DNA of 64,000 nucleotides from Chelativorans sp. Lineage in GTDB: Bacteria; Pseudomonadota; Alphaproteobacteria; Rhizobiales; Rhizobiaceae. The notes beneath the pieces are model-generated. The model saw only the letters and a list, made by a program, of their open reading frames with translations, made no database searches and had not been told where the DNA came from. Location of the stretch: positions 62,001 through 126,000 of the forward strand of contig NZ_JAPSLH010000011.1 in the NCBI RefSeq assembly GCF_031180965.1, in the 5' to 3' direction. This document shows, one piece after another, positions 1 through 8,772 of this stretch; positions within the stretch are counted from its first letter, which is position 1, and each line of letters starts with the position of its first letter. The translations under genes were made by a program, and so were the position numbers.

Positions 1-518
1 CGGTCATCGTCGAGACCGAGGCACGTGAAGCTTTCGATGGCAAAGCCGTGGCCGGCAAAATACTCCGCCATCGGCGCGCTCGTCTCCTCCGTGTAGGGGG
101 TGAGAACGCTGATCCGGCGAATGCCGAGCGCCTTGAGCCCGTGCACGGCGGCAAGGGGAGGGGTCACGACGGGAGCACCGGGCTTGGCCGCCCGGATCGC
201 CCTTGCGATCTCCTCGTCGCCGATGACGACGGACGCAGAGGTGCAGGAATACATGACTGCATCGAGCGCCTCGTCCGGAAGGATCAATTGCGCTGCCTGG
301 GTGAGCGCCGGCTGCATGCGCTTCAGGTTTTCCGGCGTGACGGGGTTGGCATAAGGGACCCGGCTCACATAGACGCCGATCCGCTCGCTTGCCACCATGC
401 GCCGGAAATCGGGCTCTGTCGTATGGTCCGTGGCAAGAATGATAAGCCCGATGCGCTTCTCGAGAGGGCGTTCGTCGAAGGTGAGAGGCACATTGCTGCG
501 CTCGATCCTGACCGGCAT
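1..518 (-). CDS. eutA: EutA-like Asp/Glu racemase-family protein (ectoine utilisation), 3' end cut by the window edge
   Basis: The first 172 codons are present and the rest lies left of the window. The product resembles the Asp/Glu/hydantoin racemase and maleate isomerase superfamily, with Cys at the YSCTSAS segment as the likely N-terminal catalytic cysteine. EutA belongs to the ectoine/hydroxyectoine breakdown set and has been proposed to act as a hydroxyectoine-derived epimerase; that role is family knowledge. The gene directly follows ehuD (stop codon at 528-530), which fits the ehuABCD-eutABCDE order of rhizobia. ATG at 518 is preferred because AGGAG sits 6 bases upstream; an in-frame ATG at 524 abuts that AGGAG and is less likely. 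The call rests heavily on context. Confidence 0.8.
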   Translation of the reverse strand, partial: MPVRIERSNVPLTFDERPLEKRIGLIILATDHTTEPDFRRMVASERIGVYVSRVPYANPVTPENLKRMQPALTQAAQLILPDEALDAVMYSCTSASVVIGDEEIARAIRAAKPGAPVVTPPLAAVHGLKALGIRRISVLTPYTEETSAPMAEYFAGHGFAIESFTCLGLDDD

Positions 519-527
519 CTCCATCTC

Positions 528-1184
528 CTACGCGACGCGGCCGAAGCGCTTTTCGAGCCAGCGCAGGCCGATCACCGAGATGAGGCTGATGACGAGAAAG
601 AAGACTCCCACCAGCGTGATCGGCTCGATGTAGCGGTAGCTCGAATTGGCGACGCTTTTCGCCTGGTTCATGAGCTCCAGCACCGTGATCGCGGAAAGCA
701 GCGGCGTCTCCTTGAACATGGCGATGAAATAGTTGGCGAGCGCCGGGATCATCGGCGGGATCGCCTGCGGCATCACCACATGAATCCAGGTCTGCACCGG
801 CGTGAGGTTGCAAGCCTTGGCTGCCTCCCATTGTCCGCGCGGCAGGTTCTCGATGCCGGCGCGGTAGACCTCCGCCGTATAGGTGCCGTAGTGCAGCCCA
901 AGCCCGATCACCCCGGCGAGCAGTGGCGGGAGCAGGATACCGATGTCCGGCAGCACGTAGAAGATGAAGTAGAGCTGCACCAGGAGCGGCGTGCCGCGGA
1001 TGAACTCAGCCAGGAAGCCTACGGTCCTGGAAACCGCGCGGTTCGCCGAGCGCCGGGCAATCACGATCACCAGCCCCACCACTGCGGCTAGCGCGGACCC
1101 GAGGATCGTCGCCAGGATCGTGATCCTCACGCCCGCAAGAAGCATGGGCATGATTTCCCAGACGAATTCCCAATCCCACTCCAT
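528..1184 (-). CDS. ehuD: Ectoine/hydroxyectoine ABC transporter permease EhuD
   Basis: This 218-residue inner-membrane permease of the polar amino acid (HisMQ) type has about five hydrophobic segments. Its EAAxxxNLTPxQxxxxVxxPQA loop near residues 115-140 contacts the ATPase. It would form the membrane channel together with EhuC. Its start codon shares one base with the ehuC stop (TGATG), so the two are translationally coupled. eutA starts 9 bases after its stop. The ehu identity, rather than a generic amino-acid permease, rests on the adjoining eutA and on the enuR and asnC-ssd-atf genes. Confidence 0.88.
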   Translation of the reverse strand: MEWDWEFVWEIMPMLLAGVRITILATILGSALAAVVGLVIVIARRSANRAVSRTVGFLAEFIRGTPLLVQLYFIFYVLPDIGILLPPLLAGVIGLGLHYGTYTAEVYRAGIENLPRGQWEAAKACNLTPVQTWIHVVMPQAIPPMIPALANYFIAMFKETPLLSAITVLELMNQAKSVANSSYRYIEPITLVGVFFLVISLISVIGLRWLEKRFGRVA

Positions 1185-1843
1185 CAGGCGCGCACCCCGT
1201 CGAGCCCACGCGCGAGCTTCCTCTCCAGCCTGCGCACGCCCCAGGAGAGCGCCGACGCCATGGCGAAATAGAGGAGGAGAATGGTCGCGAAGGGGATGAG
1301 CGTGTTGCCGGTCTGCGAGCGCACCACCTGCGCCTGAAAGGTCATGTCGGCAAGCGAGATGAGGGACACGACCGCGGTTGCCTTCAGGAGTTCGATGGCA
1401 TTGTTTCCGAAGGTCGGCAGCATGACGATGAAGGCCTGCGGCAGGATGATGTGGCGCATGCACTGCCAGCGGTTCAGGTTGAGCGCCACGCAGGCTTCGT
1501 ATTGCTCCTTGCCGACGGACAGAACCGCACCCCGAACCACTTCGGCCGCATAGGCGCCGACATTCAGCCCCAGCGCCAGCACACCCGCCTGCAGCGGCGA
1601 GAGCGGCACGCCCAGAAGCGGCAGCACGAAATAGGCCCAGAAGAGCTGGACGAAAATCGAGGTGCCGCGGAAGAATTCGATATAGGCGGTGGCGAGCCAC
1701 CGCAGCGGGGCCAGCTTTGAGAGCCGCCCGAGACCGGCGAGGAAAGCCATCACCAGGGCGAGCGCCGACCCGAGGATGGTGAGCTCGATTGTCACCCACG
1801 CCCCCTGCAGGATCAGACCGAGATAGCCGGACCACTGGTCCAT
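1184..1843 (-). CDS. ehuC: Ectoine/hydroxyectoine ABC transporter permease EhuC
   Basis: This 219-residue permease of the HisMQ family is the partner of EhuD. It shows alternating hydrophobic segments, an EFFRGTS segment and the conserved EACVALNLNxWQxMRxIxLPQA coupling loop around residues 115-140. It overlaps ehuD by one base and lies 131 bases downstream of ehuB. The ehuB-ehuC gap carries a hairpin followed by a T run (1932-1965), which could lower expression of the permeases relative to the binding protein. Length is normal for the family. Confidence 0.88.
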   Translation of the reverse strand: MDQWSGYLGLILQGAWVTIELTILGSALALVMAFLAGLGRLSKLAPLRWLATAYIEFFRGTSIFVQLFWAYFVLPLLGVPLSPLQAGVLALGLNVGAYAAEVVRGAVLSVGKEQYEACVALNLNRWQCMRHIILPQAFIVMLPTFGNNAIELLKATAVVSLISLADMTFQAQVVRSQTGNTLIPFATILLLYFAMASALSWGVRRLERKLARGLDGVRA

Positions 1844-1931
1844 TCACGCGCCTTGCTGGTTGGTGCCCGCGCAGACATTGCGGGCCGCTTGACGGTCACC
1901 TGGCTTGGCAAGCGACCGGGTGCTTGAAAAA

Positions 1932-1965
1932 GGCAGCCCCTGCATGGTCGGTCCTGCAGGGGCCG
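1932..1965 (-). terminator. Intra-operon hairpin with T run between ehuB and ehuC (attenuator-like)
   Basis: On the minus strand GCCCCTGCA and TGCAGGGGC (plus coordinates 1955-1963 and 1936-1944) form a perfect 9-bp stem with a 10-base loop, followed by TGCCTTTTTC. This has the shape of a weak intrinsic terminator. Hairpins after binding-protein genes commonly cause partial termination or protect the 3' end of the mRNA, so binding protein exceeds permease. That role is inferred. Confidence 0.6.
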
Positions 1966-1974
1966 TGGTAGCTG

Positions 1975-2823
1975 CTATTGCGCCGCGGCGCACTGTTTGT
2001 CGCGCGTGGTCGAAATCGCCGCCGCTGCCGAGAAGCCATAGGGCTCGATGATCTTCGCGAACTCGCCGGACTCCTTCATCTTGGCGAGTTCCACGTCGAA
2101 GGCGTCGCGCAGCGCCGTGTCGCTCTTGTGGAATGCCGCGCCGTCGCAATAGACCGGCGCCCCCTGCACAGGAGCCACGACCTCTATGTTCGGGTCGTTC
2201 GCCTTCTTGACGAGATCATTTATGGAAAGCACTGGGAGCGAATAGACATCGATGCGACCGTCCTGGACCATCTTCAGCCCGCTCTGCGGATCAGGAACGA
2301 CGATCACGCGGTCGCGCGGCACACCGGCCTCCAGCGCCAGCTTCTCTTCCGTCCCGCCGCCGGGCGCGCCGATCGTGGCGGTCTCATCCTTGGCGATATC
2401 CTCGTAGGACTGCAGGTTCTTGGAATTGCCCTTCTTGAGCAGGAAGGCTTCGGCATCGCAGAGGATCGGCTCGGAATAGGCGACCGCCTCGCAACGCTCC
2501 GGCTTCATGAACAGGCCGGCGGTGATCACGTCGAAGCGCCGCGCCTGCAGGCCGGGGATCATCGCGCCATATTCCGAGATCGAGGCTGCCACGTCCGGAA
2601 CACCCAACCGCTTGAACACCTCGCGGGCGACATCCGGGGCTGCGCCCGACACCTTGCCGTCCGGCGCCACGGCCGTGTACGGGGGCTCGTTGGCAATTGC
2701 CAGTCGGGCAAAGCCCTGCTCTTTCAACTCCTCCAGCGTGATCGCCCCCGCCGATCCGGCGGTCAGAGCCATCGCGGTGAGCGCGAAGGCCGCGCCTCCT
2801 GCCAGTGCCAAAAATTGTCTCAT
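1975..2823 (-). CDS. ehuB: Ectoine/hydroxyectoine-binding protein EhuB
   Basis: This 282-residue periplasmic solute-binding protein (SBP_bac_3 fold) captures ectoine or hydroxyectoine for EhuCD/EhuA. It has an N-terminal signal peptide (hydrophobic residues about 5-22, likely cleavage after a GSAGA segment). The typical IANEPPYT, RRFDVITAG and GAPGGGTEEKLA segments follow; the last lies in the ligand-binding hinge region. ATG at 2823 is chosen because AAGGAG lies 8 bases upstream; an in-frame GTG at 2832 has no such site. It lies between ehuA (54 bases upstream) and the hairpin before ehuC. The specificity call depends on gene context. Confidence 0.88.
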   Translation of the reverse strand: MRQFLALAGGAAFALTAMALTAGSAGAITLEELKEQGFARLAIANEPPYTAVAPDGKVSGAAPDVAREVFKRLGVPDVAASISEYGAMIPGLQARRFDVITAGLFMKPERCEAVAYSEPILCDAEAFLLKKGNSKNLQSYEDIAKDETATIGAPGGGTEEKLALEAGVPRDRVIVVPDPQSGLKMVQDGRIDVYSLPVLSINDLVKKANDPNIEVVAPVQGAPVYCDGAAFHKSDTALRDAFDVELAKMKESGEFAKIIEPYGFSAAAAISTTRDKQCAAAQ

Positions 2824-2877
2824 GTTTCCCACTCCTTTGTTCGCCCTTTTTCTTGCGGCATTGGCCGCTGCACGCGG

Positions 2878-3663
2878 TCAGATGCGTTGTCCAGCCGCGA
2901 TGATCTTCTTCAAAAATGCCTGTGTCCGCTCCTGCTTCGGGTGCCGGAAGATCTCGCCCGGCTTGCCTTCCTCCACGATCCGTCCGCCGTCGAAGAACAG
3001 GATTCGATCGGCAAAATCATTCGCGAAGCTCATCTCGTGTGTGACGAGCAGCATGGTCATGTCCGTCTCGGCAGCCAGCTTGCGCATGACATTCAGCACT
3101 TCCTCGACCAGTTCGGGATCGAGCGCCGATGTCACTTCGTCGAAAAGCATGATCTTCGGCGACAGCGCCAATGCGCGGGCGATCGCCACCCGCTGCTTCT
3201 GGCCGCCGGAAAGCTGGGCGGGCATCGCCTTGGCCTTGTCGGCCATGCCGACCATGTCGAGCAGTTCCATCCCCCGGCGCTCGGCATCCGCCCGCTTCAT
3301 TTTCTTGGTGAGGATCGGCGCCAGGGTCACATTGTCCAGCACGCTTTTGTGCGGAAACAGGTTGAAGAGCTGGAAGACCATGCCGATCTTCTGCCGCATC
3401 CGGTGCAGGTGCGCCTCGTCGGCGGCAACAAGCTGCCCATTCCGCTCGACATGATAGAGCTGATCGCCGTCCACCTCGATGTGGCCGCTGTTGATCGTCT
3501 CCAGCGTCATGAGGATGCGCAGGATCGTGGTCTTGCCGGAGCCCGACGGCCCGATCAGGGCAATCTTCTCGCCCGGTGCGACCTCGAACGACAGCTCGTT
3601 CAGGCACTGGAAGGCGCCGAAATTCTTGCTGATACGATCGACTTTGATGATCGGTTGGACCAC
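2878..3663 (-). CDS. ehuA: Ectoine/hydroxyectoine ABC transporter ATPase EhuA
   Basis: This cytoplasmic ATPase of about 261 residues energises the EhuBCD importer. It has an intact Walker A (GPSGSGKT), Q-loop region (GMVFQLFNLFPH), signature (LSGGQKQR), Walker B (IMLFDE) and H-loop (VTHEM). All match polar amino-acid ABC ATPases. GTG at 3663 is preferred because GGGAGAG lies 6 bases upstream and the protein then begins MVQPIIKVDRI. A further GTG at 3687 would add eight residues but lacks a Shine-Dalgarno. It is the first gene of the ehu operon, 121 bases downstream of the enuR stop when that start is used. Confidence 0.88.
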   Translation of the reverse strand: MVQPIIKVDRISKNFGAFQCLNELSFEVAPGEKIALIGPSGSGKTTILRILMTLETINSGHIEVDGDQLYHVERNGQLVAADEAHLHRMRQKIGMVFQLFNLFPHKSVLDNVTLAPILTKKMKRADAERRGMELLDMVGMADKAKAMPAQLSGGQKQRVAIARALALSPKIMLFDEVTSALDPELVEEVLNVMRKLAAETDMTMLLVTHEMSFANDFADRILFFDGGRIVEEGKPGEIFRHPKQERTQAFLKKIIAAGQRI

Positions 3664-3720
3664 GCCGATCTCTCCCGCCAGGACCACCTTGCCCTAACGA
3701 TGGGAGAGGTTTGAAATCAT

Positions 3721-3784
3721 GTCAATCTGCAAAATAATATCATGACAATTTTCCTGCACTCTGCTCAAATCCCGGTCAATCTGC
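3721..3784. promoter_or_regulatory. Candidate ehu control region with a 10-bp direct repeat
   Basis: The stretch between enuR and ehuA contains GTCAATCTGC twice (3721-3730 and 3775-3784). It also has two related ATCATGTCAA/ATCATGACAA words in AT-rich DNA, unlike the surrounding GC-rich sequence. No convincing -35/-10 pair could be fixed. Binding by EnuR is plausible because EnuR represses ectoine uptake and catabolic operons in related bacteria, but this is inference from position. Confidence 0.35.
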
Positions 3785-5170
3785 TCAGATGACGAGCAGC
3801 GCCGGCTCAGGATCCGCGGCCAGCAGATTGGCGATCGTGCCCAGCCCCCGCCGCAGTTCCTCCTCGGTCGTCGAGCCCACCGAGATGCGGGCGGCCGGAT
3901 TGTCATCGGCGGCGGTCGTGCGGAAGGAGGAGCCGGGCGCAATGCCCACGCCCTGCAGCCGCGCGTGAGCCACGAACGCATCCTCGCTCCACCGGCACGT
4001 GAGCGGCAGCCACAGATGCAGGCTTTCCGGATGGGAACGGTAGGCAATGCCGTTCAGCACTTCGGCCGCGATCCGGTGCCGCCGGTGCAACGCCTCCCGC
4101 TGCCAGTCCACGAGCTCGGCCGCCGTGCCGTCCGTGACCCAGTGCGTGGCGATCTCCGTCATGATCGCGGTCGCCATCCAGTTGGAGACCAGATGCCGGT
4201 TGGCGACCGCCGCGACGAAGCGGTCCGGCGCCACGAGATAGCCGATGCGCAGTCCCGGCACCGTGATCTTGGTGAAGCTGGTGATGTAGAGCGTCCGCTC
4301 CGGCGCATAGGCGGCGACGGGAGGCGGACGGTCGGCGACCAGCGGTCCGAGCACGTCGTTCTCGATGATCGCGATGTCATGCCGCCGCGCCACCTCGGCC
4401 AGCGCCGCGCGCCTCTCGCTGCCCATCAGGCTTGCCATCGGATTGACGACGGAGGGCTGCACGAACACGGCGCGGATCGCCGATGCCAGGCAGGCTCGCT
4501 CGAGCGCATCGGGCAGGAGGCCTTCTTCGTCCGTGGCGAGGCCGACAAGCTTGAGGCCGAGATAGGAGGCGAGGGGGACAAGCGTGTGATGGGCGATCGC
4601 CTCGGTTGCTACTGTGCTTCCGGGCGGCGCCGCGCTCATCAGCGCAACCGTCATTCCCGAGGTGGCGCCGTTGGTGACGCTGACATTCGCCGGCGCTGCC
4701 TCTAGCCCGCAGGCCCTCAGCCATTCGGCCGCCACCTCGCGATGGCGGGGAAACACCACGTTCGGCCGGAAGGAGAGCGCCGCGCTTGGCGGCAGGTTCT
4801 CGGCCAGCCAGGCCAGCGCCCGCTTCATGTGATCCACATGCAGCGGCTCGCAGACCGGCTTCAGGATCGAAAGGTCGATCACATCGCTCGGCCGCTCCGG
4901 CAGATAGGGCGGCGCGGGCTCGCGGCGCTGCGACTTCACGAATGTGCCGCGGCCGGTCTCGCCCGAGATCAGCCCGCGCCGGATCAGCTCCTCATAGGCC
5001 CGGCTCACCGTCTGCACGGAAAGCGCCAGGTCCTCCGCCATGCGCCGGTGCGTGGGGAGCTGGGCGCCGTTTTCCAGCTGGCCATTGCCGATTGCGCGTG
5101 CAATCTGATCGGCCAGGGACAGATAGGCCGGGCGGCGGAGCTTGGTCGGGTCGGGGCGCCAGATTGTCAT
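3785..5170 (-). CDS. enuR: MocR-type (GntR/aminotransferase) regulator EnuR-like
   Basis: This 461-residue fusion regulator has an N-terminal GntR-type winged helix (about residues 11-80) and a class I aminotransferase-like effector domain (about 110-455). Lys301 in the SFTK motif is the expected PLP-binding lysine; characterised EnuR of Ruegeria pomeroyi uses Lys302. EnuR represses ectoine uptake and catabolic genes and is released when PLP captures an ectoine breakdown product such as DABA or its acetylated form (family knowledge). It lies between ehuA (same strand) and a divergent asnC-ssd-atf unit, so it can reach both promoters. The 87-base divergent gap holds a consensus-like TTGACA at 5199-5204. 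Confidence 0.85.
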   Translation of the reverse strand: MTIWRPDPTKLRRPAYLSLADQIARAIGNGQLENGAQLPTHRRMAEDLALSVQTVSRAYEELIRRGLISGETGRGTFVKSQRREPAPPYLPERPSDVIDLSILKPVCEPLHVDHMKRALAWLAENLPPSAALSFRPNVVFPRHREVAAEWLRACGLEAAPANVSVTNGATSGMTVALMSAAPPGSTVATEAIAHHTLVPLASYLGLKLVGLATDEEGLLPDALERACLASAIRAVFVQPSVVNPMASLMGSERRAALAEVARRHDIAIIENDVLGPLVADRPPPVAAYAPERTLYITSFTKITVPGLRIGYLVAPDRFVAAVANRHLVSNWMATAIMTEIATHWVTDGTAAELVDWQREALHRRHRIAAEVLNGIAYRSHPESLHLWLPLTCRWSEDAFVAHARLQGVGIAPGSSFRTTAADDNPAARISVGSTTEEELRRGLGTIANLLAADPEPALLVI

Positions 5171-5257
5171 GATTTATGGATGGTCGAATTCAGTGCAATT
5201 GACAATGCAGAAAATGCAGGGGCATCCTTTCTACGTTGAAATTGACCTGAGTTGCCG

Positions 5258-5746
5258 ATGACCGCGCTCGCCCTCGACGCCATTGACCTGCGCATCCTCG
5301 ACGTGATCCAGCGCGAGGGGCGCATCACCAAGCTGGCGCTAGCCGAGCGCGTCGGCCTCTCGCCCACGCCCTGCTGGACGCGGCTGCGGCGGCTGGAAAA
5401 GGCCGGCATCATCAGCGGCTATCACGCGCGGCTGGCGCTCAGGCTCGTGGCGCCGGTGACGACGGTCCTGATGCAGGTCACGCTCGGCGCGCACCGTCAG
5501 GCCGATTTCGACCGCTTCGAACGGGCTGTGCGCGACATTCCCGAAATCGTCGCCTGCTGGTCCGTCGGCGGCGGTGTCGACTACTTCCTCAAGGTCGTCA
5601 CGCGCGACATCGACGCCTATCAGCGCCTGGTCGACGCGATGCTGGAGCGCGAGATCGGCATCGACCGCTACTTCACCTATATCGTCACGAAGCTCGTCAA
5701 GGATGACAGCGTCCTGCCCGTGGCCGACCTCGTCGGCGCCCGATAG
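5258..5746 (+). CDS. Lrp/AsnC-family regulator of ectoine catabolism (AsnC/DoeX-like)
   Basis: This 162-residue protein has an N-terminal helix-turn-helix (about residues 5-60, with LAERVGLSPTPCWTRLRRLE) and a C-terminal RAM/AsnC ligand-binding domain (about 70-150, including GGGVDYFLKV). Such a regulator sits before ssd and atf in ectoine clusters of marine alphaproteobacteria, and DoeX in Halomonas has the equivalent role. ATG at 5258 is preferred over an in-frame TTG at 5252; the Shine-Dalgarno is weak for either. It is divergent from enuR and 125 bases upstream of ssd. Confidence 0.83.
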   Translation: MTALALDAIDLRILDVIQREGRITKLALAERVGLSPTPCWTRLRRLEKAGIISGYHARLALRLVAPVTTVLMQVTLGAHRQADFDRFERAVRDIPEIVACWSVGGGVDYFLKVVTRDIDAYQRLVDAMLEREIGIDRYFTYIVTKLVKDDSVLPVADLVGAR

Positions 5747-5871
5747 CGCCAGCCAATCTTTCCGCGCCGCCCGCGGCAAAGAGAGAGACTCTCTCGCAGA
5801 CCCTCCGGGAACAGCCTCAATCTCTCCGGCCGAGAAATAAGCTCGCCGGGAGTGCAGTTCCTGGAGGCATC

Positions 5872-7365
5872 ATGTCAGCGCAATTCGTACAGCTGGAGCG
5901 CCATGCCGATCTCGGCCGGCTGAAGGACCGCCGGCTGCTGCGCGAGCTCGCCTATGTCGACGGCCACTGGACCGCCGGCGCGCAGGGGCAAAGCTTCGTG
6001 GTCCACAATCCCGCCGATGGAGCGCCGCTGGGTTGGGTCGCCTCGCTGTTGGCGGAGCAGACGGCGGACGCCATCGATGCGGCCGCGCGCGCCTTTCCGC
6101 AGTGGAAGGCGCTGCTGCCGCAGGAGCGCTCGGCCAGGCTGCGCCGGTGGTTCGAGCTGATCACCGCGGCGACCGAGGACCTTGCGCTTCTCATGACGCT
6201 GGAACAGGGCAAGCCGCTGGCCGAGGCGCGCGGCGAGATCGCCTATGCCGCCTCATTCGTCGAATGGTACGCGGAGGAAGCAAGGCGCGTGAACGCCGAG
6301 AGCGTCACCAGCCATCTGCCCGGAGCGGAAATGATCGTCCGCCGCGAGCCGCTCGGCGTCGTCGGCCTCGTCACGCCATGGAACTTCCCCACCGCCATGC
6401 TCACGCGCAAGGCGGCCGCGGCGCTGGCCGCGGGCTGCACGGTCGTGGCGCATCCCTCCTCGCAGACGCCGTTCTCGGCGCTCGCGCTGGCCGAGCTTGC
6501 CGACCGGGCCGGGCTGCCGGCCGGCGTCTTCAACATCGTCACCGGCGAGGCGCAGCCGATCGTCAGCCGCCTCTGCGAGGATGCGCGGGTGCGCGCGCTG
6601 AGCTTCACCGGTTCCACCGAAATCGGCCGCCTCATCGCGGCCCAATGCGCGCCCACCATGAAGAGGCTCGTCATGGAACTCGGCGGCCACGCGCCGCTCA
6701 TCGTCTTCGCCGATGCGGATCTCGACAGGTCCGTGGAGATAGCGATCGACGCCAAGTTCGCGACCTCCGGCCAGGACTGCCTCGCGGCGAACCGCATCTA
6801 TGTCGAGCGCGCTGTCTACGAAGCATTTGCAGCCCGGTTCGCAGAGCGCATCGCGGCGCTGAAGGTCGGCCCCGGCCTTGCCGAGGGGATCGATATCGGG
6901 CCGCTGATGCATTCGCGTGCCGTGGCCAAGGTTGAAGAGCATGTCAGGGACGCGCTGGAGCGCGGCGCGCGCTGCCTCGCGGGCGGCAAGGGTCATCCGG
7001 CGGGGCCGCTCTTCTACTGCCCGACGCTTCTTGCGGATGTGCCGGATGATGCGCAGATCATGCGCGAGGAGACGTTCGGACCGGTCGCGCCGATCACCCC
7101 CTTCGACAGCGAGGCGGAGGTGGTGGCGCGCGCCAATGCCAGCGAGTACGGCTTGGTGGCCTATCTGGTCACCTGCGATGGCGCCAGGCAGCTTCGCCTA
7201 TCCCGTGCCCTCGAATACGGCATGGTGGCCGTCAACCGTGTGAATGTCACCGGCGCGCCGATCCCTTTCGGCGGTATCAAGCAGTCGGGGATCGGCAGGG
7301 AAGGGTCGCGTCACGGCCTCGAAGCCTTCACCGAACTCAAATATGTCTGCATCGATGCAGCCTGA
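5872..7365 (+). CDS. ssd: NAD(P)-dependent aldehyde dehydrogenase, SSADH-like, of ectoine catabolism (Ssd/DoeC)
   Basis: This 497-residue class I aldehyde dehydrogenase has a TPWNFP motif, general-base Glu269 in VMELGG and catalytic Cys303 in SGQDC. In ectoine breakdown this enzyme oxidises aspartate semialdehyde, made by the aminotransferase, to aspartate. That step is assigned from the neighbours. One oddity: the cofactor-binding segment usually written KPxxxTP reads HPSSQTP (about residues 194-200), so the ribose-contacting Lys is His. CTGGAGG precedes the ATG. The next gene, atf, starts 16 bases after the stop, so the two are probably co-transcribed. Confidence 0.85.
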   Translation: MSAQFVQLERHADLGRLKDRRLLRELAYVDGHWTAGAQGQSFVVHNPADGAPLGWVASLLAEQTADAIDAAARAFPQWKALLPQERSARLRRWFELITAATEDLALLMTLEQGKPLAEARGEIAYAASFVEWYAEEARRVNAESVTSHLPGAEMIVRREPLGVVGLVTPWNFPTAMLTRKAAAALAAGCTVVAHPSSQTPFSALALAELADRAGLPAGVFNIVTGEAQPIVSRLCEDARVRALSFTGSTEIGRLIAAQCAPTMKRLVMELGGHAPLIVFADADLDRSVEIAIDAKFATSGQDCLAANRIYVERAVYEAFAARFAERIAALKVGPGLAEGIDIGPLMHSRAVAKVEEHVRDALERGARCLAGGKGHPAGPLFYCPTLLADVPDDAQIMREETFGPVAPITPFDSEAEVVARANASEYGLVAYLVTCDGARQLRLSRALEYGMVAVNRVNVTGAPIPFGGIKQSGIGREGSRHGLEAFTELKYVCIDAA

Positions 7366-7381
7366 CAAAAGGATGAAAGAA

Positions 7382-8755
7382 ATGCTCGACCGCAACAATG
7401 AACTTGCCGCCTGGGATCGCGATCACTTCTTCCACCCGTCCACCCATATGGGCATGCACGCGCGGGGCGAAAGCCCGGTGCGGGTGATCGCCGGCGGCGA
7501 GGGGGCGACGATCTGGGATACGGCGGGGCGCAAGAGCCTTGATGCGTTTGCCGGCCTTTACTGCGTGAATGTCGGCTACGGCCGCCAGAAGATCGCCGAC
7601 GCCATTGCCGAGCAGGCGAGAAACCTCGCCTACTATCATGCCTATGTCGGCCACGGCAGCGAGGCTTCGATCCGGCTCGCCAAGATGATCATCGACCGGG
7701 CGCCTCAGGGCATGAGCCGCGTCTATTTCGGCCTCTCCGGCTCGGATGCCAACGAGACCAACATCAAGCTGATCTGGTACTACAACAACGTGCTCGGCCG
7801 GCCGGAAAAGAAGAAGATCATCTCGCGCTGGCGGGGCTATCACGGGTCGGGCATCATGACCGGATCGCTGACCGGCCTGCAGCTGTTCCACAATGCCTTC
7901 GACCTGCCGCGCCCGCCGGTCCTGCACACCGAGGCCCCTTATTTCTTCCGCCGCGAAGATCGTTCGATGACGGAGGAGCAGTTCTCCGATCACTGCGCGC
8001 AGAAGCTCGAGGAACTGATCCTGGCGGAAGGGCCGGACACGGTCGCCGCCTTCATCGGCGAGCCTATTCTCGGCACTGGCGGAATCGTTCCGCCGCCCGC
8101 CGGCTATTGGGAAAAGATCCAGGCGGTGCTGAAGAAATACGACGTCCTGCTCGTGGCGGACGAGGTGGTAACCGGCTTCGGGCGCCTTGGCACCATGTTC
8201 GGTTCCGACCACTATGGGATGAAGCCCGATCTCATCACCATCGCCAAAGGCCTCACCTCCGCCTATGCCCCGCTCTCCGGCATCATCGTCTCGGAAGGTT
8301 TTTGGCGGGTGCTGGTGGAAGGCTCGGATCGCCTGGGCTCGCTCGGCCATGGGTGGACCTATTCCGCGCATCCGCTTTGTGCCGCCGCCGGGGTTGCCAA
8401 TCTCGAGCTGATCGACGAGCTCGACCTCGTGACCAACGCCCGTGAAGTCGGTGCGCATTTCCGCAGCGCGCTTGCGCAGGCGCTCGCAAGCCATCCGAAT
8501 GTGGGAGAGGTTCGCGGCGATGGCTTGCTCGCAGCGGTCGAATTCGTGGCCGACAAGGACGATCGCGTCTTCTTCGATGCCGGCGAGAAGGTCGGCCCGC
8601 GCATCGCGGCGGCGCTCTTGGAGCGGGGCGTGATCGGTCGCGCCATGCCGCAGGGCGACATCTTGGGCTTTGCGCCGCCCCTGTGCCTCACCCGCGAAGA
8701 GGCCGATACGGTTGTCGCCGCCACCGCGGCGGCAGTGAAGGACGTCCTGGGTTGA
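7382..8755 (+). CDS. atf: Class III aminotransferase, L-2,4-diaminobutyrate transaminase (Atf/DoeD-like)
   Basis: This 457-residue PLP-dependent omega-type aminotransferase has GLSGSDANETNIKL (phosphate binding), Asp260 in VADEVVTGFGR and Schiff-base Lys289 in ITIAKG. In the ectoine route it deaminates L-2,4-diaminobutyrate to aspartate semialdehyde, feeding Ssd. Family members also act on beta-alanine or GABA, so specificity comes from context. ATG at 7382 has AAAGG 9 bases upstream; the in-frame ATG at 7373 directly follows AGG and is less likely. The order asnC-ssd-atf matches the right end of the Ruegeria pomeroyi ectoine locus. Confidence 0.85.
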   Translation: MLDRNNELAAWDRDHFFHPSTHMGMHARGESPVRVIAGGEGATIWDTAGRKSLDAFAGLYCVNVGYGRQKIADAIAEQARNLAYYHAYVGHGSEASIRLAKMIIDRAPQGMSRVYFGLSGSDANETNIKLIWYYNNVLGRPEKKKIISRWRGYHGSGIMTGSLTGLQLFHNAFDLPRPPVLHTEAPYFFRREDRSMTEEQFSDHCAQKLEELILAEGPDTVAAFIGEPILGTGGIVPPPAGYWEKIQAVLKKYDVLLVADEVVTGFGRLGTMFGSDHYGMKPDLITIAKGLTSAYAPLSGIIVSEGFWRVLVEGSDRLGSLGHGWTYSAHPLCAAAGVANLELIDELDLVTNAREVGAHFRSALAQALASHPNVGEVRGDGLLAAVEFVADKDDRVFFDAGEKVGPRIAAALLERGVIGRAMPQGDILGFAPPLCLTREEADTVVAATAAAVKDVLG

Positions 8756-8772
8756 TGACGAGGGAAATGCAG

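Noticed and set aside
1978-3714. 578-codon plus-strand frame across ehuB and ehuA
   Set aside because: It covers two well-supported minus-strand genes; the product is Arg/His-rich without motifs.
5747-5871. Possible leader or small RNA between the AsnC gene and ssd
   Set aside because: No hairpin with T run, no conserved riboswitch-like pattern and no promoter pair could be identified.
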